Positions 35,930-45,300 of a DNA stretch of 64,000 bases are shown here, piece after piece; the first letter of the stretch is position 1; each line of letters begins with the position of its first letter. A program made the position numbers and the translations under genes. The stretch is taken from the NCBI RefSeq assembly GCF_900700375.1, contig NC_041712.1, positions 19,427,280-19,491,279 on the forward strand. Reading direction: 5' to 3'. The stretch is from Denticeps clupeoides (lineage: Eukaryota; Chordata; Actinopteri; Clupeiformes; Denticipitidae). Under the pieces are notes generated by a model, which worked only from the letters and a program-made list of their open reading frames with translations, did no database searches and was not told the DNA's origin.

Positions 35930-36664
35930 TGGTGGTGGTCATAGATTAATTTTTTTTAATCCAGATTAATCTCACTGTAATCTTGGAATTAATGTAGATT
36001 AATCTAGATTAAAATGGCTCATTTGAATTCTGCCGAAGGCATTCAGAATATGTGTGCTACCCAAATAATGACTAAAAGTAAGTCTTTGAGAACGGGTTTC
36101 TCAAGACAGGTGGCGCATTAGACCCGGGGCTCATCTCCTGTTTCCAAAATGCATCACAAACTGCTTGAGATAGCTGTTCTACTATGATAATTGATGAAAA
36201 TAAATTATGTTCAATAAGATGTACTTGCCTCGGTTACACTCGGTTGACGACGACTCTTCCCCTGCACTACATCAGTACTTGGCCCGGCATCCTCCGCATT
36301 AGCTAACGGATGCTTTGCGTTTAGGTGGTACTTGAGACCAGAAGAGCTCCAACCCTAGTGCAAACAACCCTAGTCTTGTCAAGGTTTCCATTGGGAAGCT
36401 TCTTAAAAATTAATTTTCCCTGAAGCAAACCCGGCGGCTTCTTGGCTGCATCCATGTTACCACGTCACGTTTGATGCGGTCATTTCACAGTTCGAAGAGT
36501 CTCTCTCGCCCCCTACAGTGCAAATCCGCGCTAAAATATCAAGGTGAAAGTATAGACCCAGCTCCCAACCCAACTTGAATAGATTAACGCGATATTTTTT
36601 TTTATCGCCCGATAAGAGTCTCACGTTAACGCAGCACGTTAACGCCGATAACGGCCCACCACTA
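35930..36664 (-). mobile_element. hAT element, internally deleted, BED-finger transposase start
   Basis: 735 bp with an exact 8-bp target duplication GTTCTGTT (35922-35929, 36665-36672) and inverted ends TGGTGGTGG / CCACCACTA. The minus strand encodes the N-terminus of a BED zinc-finger hAT transposase: MDAAKKPPGLLQGKLIFKKL and LKYHLNAKHPLANAEDAG. Only this start remains, so it is a deletion derivative mobilised in trans. Confidence 0.9.
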
Positions 36665-36899
36665 GTTCTGTTATTAGTGCAAAAGTGATTGTAAAAAACT
36701 GTAATAACTGGCCATGTTCTTTATCAGTTCATGCACACCCAAACTTTATTGCACAAACATGAATAAACTCATCAATTTAAGCCAGTGGTTTTTCTGATTT
36801 CATGTTCTCCTTTGCATTCTTAAACGGTGGAAAAGGAAAAACTCATCATGAAATAATTCAGACTTCAGACAAACAGCTATAAAAATGTTTAGACAAGGT

Positions 36900-37045
36900 T
36901 TTCTAGCAAGAGATGAGTACAGATGTGTGACGCAGGGGTGAACTGCACAGGGGTGTTAACCTATACAGTCCTCTAAATGTTGCAAAGTCATTAACATGTA
37001 CAGCATCCTAACTGTGAGGGTCAAGAAGTCCACAATTCCACAGAT
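36900..37045 (-). pseudogene. possible IFI44-like last-exon relic
   Basis: GTCATTAACATGTACAGCAT and GAGGGTCAAGAAGTCCAC resemble the reverse-oriented C-terminal exon at 21.53-21.60 kb and the divergent exon at 27.1 kb. The frame is not open. If real, it is the right-most trace of the cluster. Confidence 0.35.
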
Positions 37046-38021
37046 CATTGAATTTGTAACTCTAAATTCATATGTGGAATTAAAGTAGGCTCTTATATTT
37101 CTCTGCAACAAGCAGTGCTTGGGAGTAACGGAATACGTGTGATAATCAGAATACAGTTACTTTGTTTAAATAAATGGATTACATGGCGTGTTTTTCCTGT
37201 TTCATATGTTAGGCTATCCCCTCTCTATCTCCTCTCTAATTTTGGTAATTCCACGCTGCGCGGACCACGCATAACATGCTGCTTATCGAGTTGTGCTACC
37301 TAGCGGATCTGCGCATGCGCAGTCCCTCAAGTTTGCGCTCTGTTTCAGCGTCCATAGAAAGGGATGGGCGAATCTGCCAGCAACCAAGCTGCTCTCGGTA
37401 ACAAAAGACTCCACATGCAACCTAACGAAACATCTGGAAGTAAGTTAATTACATTTTCTTTTACCTTTTTTATCTAATCAGGAAGAGGGTCATTGAAAAT
37501 GCTGTTTTTTTCCTTGTGCAAGGCTACTTTTTATTTTAACTAAGTGATGGAATATGTTGGTGACAGTAACAGTAAATAATAACAATATTATAACAATGGC
37601 ATATTTTATGTTTGTCTAATACTCTTCCACTTTTCAGCTTTATAAATAAAGAAATGGTTAAGGAAAAACAGGAAGGTTAAGGAAAAACTACATTCATGTA
37701 GTTGTAAAAAGCATTACAATATATTAAGTAATCCAAAGTATTCAGAATACGTTACTCACATTGAGTAATTTAACAGAATACGTTACAAACTACATGTTTT
37801 TTCAGAGTACAAACTCACATAGTTGTGATTTTAAATAGTAATTTATCACTTATCGAAGCTTCCACTTTTCTTTCCACACCAGCTTCTCACATTTTCACAA
37901 CGCCAACGACAGGCGTGTCCCTCCGCGCGACCCGTACCACTAACATTGACAGCGCGGGAGTTGCGGGGCTTCGCGCCTTTTATCCGCCTGGCCGCAGAAC
38001 TCGTCAGAATAATCCGTCGCC
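37046..38021. other. rfc3 upstream region with probable DNA-transposon remnant
   Basis: 37113-37800 begins CAGTGCTTGGGAGTAACGGA and ends with tandem-like GAATACGTTAC motifs, a style seen in fish non-autonomous DNA transposons. Matching termini and a target duplication were not found. A CpG-richer stretch at 37.89-38.02 kb just before the ATG is the likely rfc3 promoter. There is no TATA box. Confidence 0.4.
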
Positions 38022-41000
38022 ATGAGTTTGTGGGTAGACAAGTACAGGCCCACCTCCCTCGGCAAGCTGGATTATCACAGAGAGCAGGCGAACCAGCTGA
38101 AGAACTTGGTAAGAGAACGTCGTTGTTATGTTAGCCGCTAGCGCGGCGTGATTTAGAGAAATTGCCCCATTTTAGTCCAGCTCTCTGGAGTGAACGGAAC
38201 ATATCGACGTGTTGCCCGCTCGCCAGGTCCAATGCGGAGACTTCCCGCATCTGCTGGTCTACGGGCCCTCCGGGGCGGGGAAGAAGACGCGGATCGTGTG
38301 CCTGCTGCGGGAGCTTTACGGCGCCGGCGTGGAGAAGCTGCGCATCGAGCACCAGTCCATCACGGCGAGTTATTTCTCTTCCTTCTTACACGTCAGCTCC
38401 GATAAACACGCTGCGTGACGCTCGTTTTTCGCTCCGCAGGCGCCTTCGAAGAAGAAAATCGAAATCGACACCATTGCGAGCAACTACCACCTGGAAGTGA
38501 ATCCGAGGTCAGTGGACAGAAATATTCCATATAAATATAGAATATTTAGGCGTCACAAGACCTGTCTTGCAGCGATGCAGGGAACAGTGACCGAGTGGTG
38601 ATCCAGGAGCTGATCAAAACCGTCGCCCAGTCCCAGCAGATCCAGTCCAGCACGCAGAGAGAGTTCAAAGGTCGGCCACAACCCTCCAGGAGCCTTCTAT
38701 TTCGCCATGTGCCGCAGGTGATCTTAACAATGTTGTTGGACTCGACAGTGGTGCTGCTGACCGAGGTGGACCGGCTGACGAAAGACGCCCAGCATGCCTT
38801 GCGTCGGACGATGGAGAAATACATGTCCACCTGCCGACTGATCCTCTGCTGCAACTCCACGTCCAAGGTGATCGCCCCCATCAGGAGCCGGTGCCTGGCA
38901 GTGCGAGTTCCCCTGCCCAGCGTGGAAGAGGTGTGTTGGGCCGCGGTGTGCTAATATTTTCCAATTCGTTGGACTAGGGGTATGATTCTCGCTTAGGGTG
39001 CGGGAGGTCCCAGATGAGCCCAACACGAATACGAGAATACATGCCATGCTTTGTTGGGGCAGTGATGGCCTAGCGCTTAAGGAAGCTGCCCCGTAATCAA
39101 AAGGTTGCCGGTTCAAATCCTGATCCACCAAGGTGCCACCATCCCCGGGCGCCTGTCATGGCATGGTTAAAAGCAGAGGACACGGTTCGTTGTGTCACCG
39201 TGTGCTGTGCTGCAGTGTTTCACAATGACAATCACTTCACTTGAAGCACACAGCTTTTACTGCTGTTCTGTAATGATTAAATGTTGAGGAGGAGGATGAT
39301 GATTTCTTCTTTGGCTGCAGGTGTGCAGTGTTCTGGCGAACGTGTGCAAGAAGGAGGGCCTGCAGCTTCCTCCAGAGCTCGCCAGGCAGATTGCTGAGAA
39401 GTCCGGACGCAACCTGCGCAAAGCCCTGCTGATGTGTGAGGCCTGTCGAGTTCAGCAGTAAGTGAGCTTGTTTGCTGGGTTTAAAGTGAGCGGTCTCTAC
39501 CTTGAAGCTAAAATGATTGTAAACCCTGTGGACATGACCTTCCAGCTACTTCGCTCTGCTTCCTGGCACATCGCCGGAAATAATGATATCTGTGCCATTC
39601 AATAAATGGTGGACAGGAATGGCTCATTAATGGGAACAAGCACGATGTAGGATGGCTACAGCCATGTATCAGAATAGAAATATAATAGCAGAGCTTTATA
39701 AATGCCTGGGGTTTTGGTGGTAGTACCCTAGTGGGTGACACACTTGCCTATGAACCAGAAGGTTCGACCCCAGTTACTGCCATTGTGTCCCTGAGCAACT
39801 CCGTAGCTGGATGAGAGTGTCTGATAAATGCTGTAAATTTGTTTTTCAGACTCATAATAATGCTTTAACTGTACAAAGAGAAAACATTGACTTCACATTA
39901 CCTTGAATATCAAATGCACATGTATGTGTGTGTGATTTGTGTGTGTGTGTAAGAGCCCATTTTTAATCAAAATTTCCTAAAACATTAAGTTATTCAAACA
40001 AAATAAGTTTTTTTTTTTTTTTTTCTGGCCATTTGGCCCGATATGATAATCATGACCCCTTTTGTTCTTAAGGATAAAATATGCGCGTGTGAGTGTTGAG
40101 TGACCTGATATGCAGGTGCTTTTTCACTTTCTATCCACAAGGTGGAGCACATTTACATTTATGGCATTTATCAGACGCTCTTATCCAGAGCGACTTACAA
40201 TCAGTAGTTACAGGGACAGCCCCCCCCCCCTGGAGCAACTTAGGGTTAAGTGTCTTGCTCAGGGACACAATGGTAGTAAGTGGGATTTGTGACTCTGTAG
40301 TCTTCTGGTTCATAGGCAAGTGTGTTACCCACTAGGCTACTACCATTATTAAACATTCAACTGTTTAATAATGTCAAAATGTATGAATTTGCTGTTTCTG
40401 ACTTTTCCATTTTAATCTTGTTAATAATATCATTGCTCTTATAATGTGCTTAAGTGTAAAGCTGCTGTCATCTTCAAAAAGATTGATTGATTTTGTTTAG
40501 GTATCCGTTCTCTGGTGAGCAAGAAATCCCTGAGACAGACTGGGAAGTGTACCTGAAAGAGACTGCCAACGCTATTGTAAGCCAGCAGAGCCCCCAAAGG
40601 TCAGTTCAGATGTTGGGGAAGCTCCTGTAATGCAAAAACACCACCTCATGTGCTTATCACAGTATGTTATCCTAACTGTTTCTTTTCTCACTTAGGCTAC
40701 TGGAGGTTCGTGCAAGACTATACGAGCTGCTGACTCACTGTATTCCACCTGAAATCATCATTAAGGTACTTCAATTGCATATTAACCAAATAGCCCATTT
40801 GTTGTTAAGTTCTAATAAGTCAAGAAGTGCAAGGTCTACATTTTGTTCCCCCTGTTACCTGTCTGAACCCATTTCAAAGTAGCAGTATTAGCAGGTTTAT
40901 AATGGCTGTCTGGCCATTTTTGGATTTATTTAAAAATTTGTTTTCTACATATTAAAAAAAAAAAAAGAATAATAATTTATTGTATTGCACCCAGCTATTT

Positions 41001-41767
41001 ATCTGAGCTGCCACCCCAGAATTCATAATTGATTGACTGCCATTGCAGAGCCTATACAGTCTTTTAAATCCTGTCTGAAAAGGGACACCCCTGTATTGAT
41101 ATTGTTTTTTTTGGTGAGTGTGTGTGTGTATAATATTAGGCTTGTCAATGATTTGATTTATTTTTAAAAACCACTCTCACAGAGCGTCTGACATTGATGT
41201 GGATATTCCCTGTTTTATATATGATTTTCATTGTGAAACACTGCAGCACAGCACATGGTGACACAACGAAATCTGTCCTGTTTTTAACCATCACCCTTGG
41301 TGAGCAGTGGGCAGCCATGACAGGCACCCAGGTGGATCAGGATTCGAACCGGCAACCTTCTGATTACAGGGCTGCTTCCTTAACCACTAGTCCACCACTG
41401 TGTGTGTGTGTGTTTAATTTTATTTATGTTTCCTACTTGTAAAACATTTTCGCCATCAGTGAGTGAAGCTCAGTTTTTGTCAAGGGTGCCTGTGTTCCAT
41501 TTCAATTCCCTATCCATGTATGTATGTGCTAATCAGCTTGGAGCACAATGTTCCTCTTCTTGTGTGCCACTCCAGGGCCTGGTGACTGAACTGCTCAGTA
41601 ACTGCGATGGGCACCTAAAGGCGGAGGTGGCCCAGATGGCGGCCTTTTATGAGCACCGGCTGCAACTGGGCAACAAAGCTATCTACCACCTGGAGGCCTT
41701 TGTGGCCAAGTTCATGGCAATCTACAAGAAATTTATGGAGGACGGACTGGACAATTTCATGTTCTAA
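38022..41767 (+). CDS. rfc3: replication factor C subunit 3 (clamp loader), complete
   Basis: AAA+ subunit of the nuclear RFC complexes that load PCNA during replication and repair. Exons are 38022-38108, 38227-38364, 38440-38507, 38573-38670, 38749-38930, 39321-39457, 40501-40599, 40696-40765 and 41576-41767: 1071 nt, 356 aa, equal to human RFC3. Visible features are the start [19 protein letters not shown], Walker [10 protein letters not shown] (residues 42-50), a Walker B-like LLTEVD (133-138) and an SRC motif (IRSRC, 175-179) that acts as the arginine finger toward the neighbouring subunit. The C-terminal collar ends [10 protein letters not shown]. Intron 2 has a GC donor (ACG|GCGAGT). 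Intron 4 is only 78 nt and is open in frame. A polyadenylation signal AATAAA is at 41826. It converges with kl, as neighbours of human 13q13. Confidence 0.97.
39056..39246 (+). repeat. SINE family A in rfc3 intron 5
   Basis: Nearly full copy: head GGGGCAGTGATGGCCTAGCG, B box GGTTCAAATCC and tail TGTTTCACAATGACAATCAC. It has a deletion in the middle. Confidence 0.92.
39714..39840 (+). repeat. SINE family B in rfc3 intron 6, truncated
   Basis: GGTGGTAGTACCCTAGTGGG, GTGTCCCTGAGCAAC and GATAAATGCTGTAAAT with internal deletions. Confidence 0.85.
40148..40345 (-). repeat. SINE family B in rfc3 intron 6, near full length
   Basis: Reverse copy from TTTACATTTATGGCATTTAT through GAGCGACTTACAATCAGTAG to ACCCACTAGGCTACTACC. 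It is opposite in orientation to the copy at 39.7 kb in the same intron. Confidence 0.92.
41222..41400 (-). repeat. SINE family A in rfc3 intron 8
   Basis: Reverse copy with TTCATTGTGAAACACTGCAG, ATTCGAACCGGCAACCTTCT and TTCCTTAACCACTAGTCCAC. Confidence 0.9.
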
Positions 41768-42350
41768 ACTGCATCTGTGTTGTTCCTCATACGATTTGTA
41801 CAGACTTGTTTAATAGCAAAAACACAATAAAGCTCTTTAAATTTGTAAAAATGTGCATAGTCATTATCCTCAGGAATGATTTTTTATGTTTGCATTGCCT
41901 TCATTAATCACAGCTCGTGCTGTTCTAGAAGAGTGTGTGGTTTACCTGATGCAAATACAAATGTATTTTTTTTATTTTAACATGGCATGCAGTTATGCTA
42001 CAAATTAGAACATTGTCAGGCAGCTGATATACGCCACCAAATCATTACTTAATCACAGACACACATGTTTTGTACAGTTCTAATGTCCAACTATTAGTGG
42101 TTTTTGGTTGACTGTTACTTTATATTCATATCTTTATTATATATACAATACTGGATTTTTTAAAAATCAATTTAAAAGAATCCAGTGTTTAAATAAATAA
42201 TTAAAATATAAAAACCTACTATAATACAACTTTACAGGGCAACATAAAAAGTAGCACAAACACTTCCACAAAGTACTTATAGTGTATATTATTTCATTTT
42301 TCAGAGCTATATCACTAGCACATTTACTACTGTTGTATGTGAATAGAATG
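41768..42350. other. convergent 3' ends of rfc3 and kl
   Basis: rfc3 AATAAA at 41826-41831 and AT-rich kl 3' UTR with minus-strand TTTATT candidates near 42130. No other gene. Confidence 0.6.
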
Positions 42351-45300
42351 TTATTTGCGCCTCTTGCTGGCGTAATATATAATGAACCCCATAGTAATGA
42401 GCAATCCTGAGCCCACCAGAGAGAGGAAGCTGACTATGGGCCGCTTGGTCAGAAAGTGGCACTCTGAGCAAGGTACGAGGGATCGGGGGCACTGCTGGGG
42501 AGGCGAGCCTTGAACGGGGAAGCCGTTGTGCTCGATGATGTTGCGGTAGTGGGTCAACGACGCCTTCATGATGACCTCATCCTGCACGTGTCCGTACATC
42601 CCGAAGCCTGGGTCGCGCTGGTCACTCAGAGCATAGGCAAAGTAGCCTTGCAGGTTGACCCCATCCAGGATGTAAGCTATTACAGAAATAAAAAAAATGT
42701 TTAGTTATTATGCATGTTTCCCACTGCTTAAGCAAAATGCAAAGATTAACGTCATCACATTTTTATTACTTGCATAACCCAAAGAATTGTGGTCGTATAC
42801 TTGGAACCCCAACTTGTCCACATCAGCATGTCCTACTCCCAGCGTAAATAAAGCTGTGCAACTCACCCTTCAGAGCCTCGTTGATGTAGTTGTACAGGTA
42901 GTAAACTCGTAGGTTGTCTTTGAACTTCGTTGGATCCTCCTGCACACCATTGGCCATGATGTAGATGGGAACGTCCTTGTAGCGGGAGTGCACCCAGTTT
43001 AGGGCTTTGCGTAGACCAAACGGAACCACTCGAGAGTTGGGGGCTTCAATCCAAGTGACGTCAAACATGTACTGCACCTCGAGCATTTGCTTGTACTTGT
43101 ACTTGTCCTCCACGCTGTCCAACACCATGATGGTGGTGAAGTGGCTGATGGCAAAGAAGTCATATGTTCCCCTCACCAGCTGTCTCTCCTCCTCCGTGAA
43201 GGTGGGCAGCTGGTAGTTGAAGAGGTCAAGCGAGTTCCGGTGCCGTAGCCAGCTCCTCATGAGCTGCGGGTAGTCGCCGTCACCGAAGATGGGCTCAGAG
43301 AACCAGCCCACGCGGAAGTCCAGGACCCGGTTGGCGGGTTCCACGTCCTGCCGGCTGAAGGACACTGCGGGCTCCACCCAGTCCATGTGTAACACCAGGG
43401 ACACCTTACCGCCCTGCAGGGGCCGGAATTCGCGGTTGTACACGTGCCAGGCCAGCGCGTGGGCGAGCAGCAGGTGATGGCCCACCACATAGCCGAGCTT
43501 CTCATCGTTGGGCTCATTAAGGGTGACCCACAGCTTGACATGGTGTCCCAACCACTGGTAGCAGAGCCTAGCGTAGCTGGCAAAGGCCTGGACAGTCTCG
43601 ATGTTCTGCCACCCACCTTCGATGGCCGTGGGCAAGCTGGAGCGCTCCAACGTATGGTGCCACAAAGTGACCACGGGGGTGATGTTGGCCTGGCTCAGCT
43701 CGCTAACAAAGCAGTTGTAGTAGTCCAGCAGTGTGACGTTGGCCTCGGACGCTCTGCCCGTGGGCACGATGGACGACCAGTTGAGGGAGAAGTGGAAGTG
43801 CGAGACGTGAAGACGCTGCACGTCGGACACCTGCTGGCGAATGGAGGCGAAATCTGTGCAGTGCCGCACCCGTCGCAGGAGCGGAGGCTGAGTGGCGTCC
43901 AGGCGCTTGAGCTCACCGCTGCCTGAGATGTTCCACAGATACACGCTGGGGTCGGCAAACTGAGTCGGGGTGGTCTCTATCTGAAACGGGAAAGAAAGTC
44001 AAGCGGTGTCAATACCGCGAACCAGGACAAAAAAACAGCTGAGGGGGAACATGCTCTGGAAACTGTACTTTGACTCGGGCCCGTCACACAAACAGAGCCT
44101 GTCGCCACTATTTGTTTGACTAAGCAGGACCTGCGGGTTCATGAACCCCCCCTCAAAATAAGTGCGTTGTCCAACGAACGCTGGACCAATTTTGGACCTT
44201 TTGATCTAGTTGTGAACGATCAAATGTGAATAATAAGTACTGGCGGCCTTTACTGTAACTCCAGGTGTACATGAATGGATCGCATGTTACATTTCAACTC
44301 GAAAACCTAACCCAAGGTTCAAAGTAACAGGATATTTGAGTTAATGTTTCCTCGGAAATCTATTTTTAAAGAAATTATTACACGCCTGCAGTTGACATGG
44401 TCACACATTTACTTTGGTATTTTCACCTAATAAAAAGCGGAAAAAATTTTAATTCATTTAATGGCTTGAATAATAAGGGATACAGCTACTCTATGGAGGC
44501 TATGAAGATCATGACAGATGATATTTTGAAGAATCTGATGTATGAAGCAACATTTTTTCTTCATATAACTATATAAAACTATAGAACAGGCCAAAAGTTT
44601 GGACACACCTTCTCATTCAATGTGTTTTCTTTATTTTCATGACCATTTACGTTGGTAGATTCTCACTGAAGGAATCAAAACTATGAATGAACACATGTGG
44701 AGTTATGTACTTAACAAAAAGTGGAGACCTGACCTCCACAGTCACCGGACCTGAACCCAGTCGAGATGGTTTGGGGTGAGCTGGACCGCATAGTGAAGGC
44801 AAAGGGGCCAACAAGTGCTCTCTGGGAACACCTCTAGGAACTCCTTCAAAATCATTTCTTGAAGCTCATCGAGAGAATGCCAAGAGTGTGCAAAGCAGTA
44901 ATCAGAGCAAAAGGCGGCTATTTTGAAGAAACTTAGAATATAAAACATGTTTTCAATTATTTCACTTTTTTTGCTAAGTACATAACTCCACATGTGTTCA
45001 TTCATAGTTTTGATGCCTTTAGTGAGAATCTACCAATGTACATTTACATGTACACTTGCTCGAGAAAGATATATACAAATAAATATACAATAAACATTCT
45101 TTCTCGAGCAAGTTATTTATTACTATTTACAGAATTTCTAAATCCGTCAGTATTGTCATAGTCAATTAAGGATACAACATTTAGCATAGCACTAACTTTA
45201 TCCAAGTACACTTTTTCCCATAAGGAATGAGGAGACTGATAAGCAGAGGTTGACATGAAACAACGTGTGCCTTTCACGTCCCTTCACCCCTGAAGAGTTT

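Larger units (their letters stand above)
28900..36704 (-). mobile_element. intron-containing Tc1/mariner-type transposon carrying three insertions
   Basis: Terminal inverted repeats are TTAGTTTTTTACAATCAC at 28900 and its complement GTGATTGTAAAAAACTGTAA ending 36704. They extend about 65 bp (CTTTTGCACTAAT...ACCTTCAT) and are flanked by TA on both sides. The minus-strand transposase remains in pieces between about 31860 and 29403. First comes an Arg/Gly-rich leader with RVSKEIRAMVVDYV and SSVASIIRTFRNENR. Next is DIRLREIQQHILDND and VPFQRNTDQVKQLRSEYVQ, then FLDEAGFTLAKTRRRGRN (first catalytic Asp), and finally PFLNPIEEFFSTWRWKVYD (last catalytic acid). Two apparent GT-AG introns lie near 31.50-31.36 and 31.08-31.00 kb. 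Removing the three insertions leaves about 2.6 kb. Frames are interrupted, so it is inactive. Confidence 0.85.
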
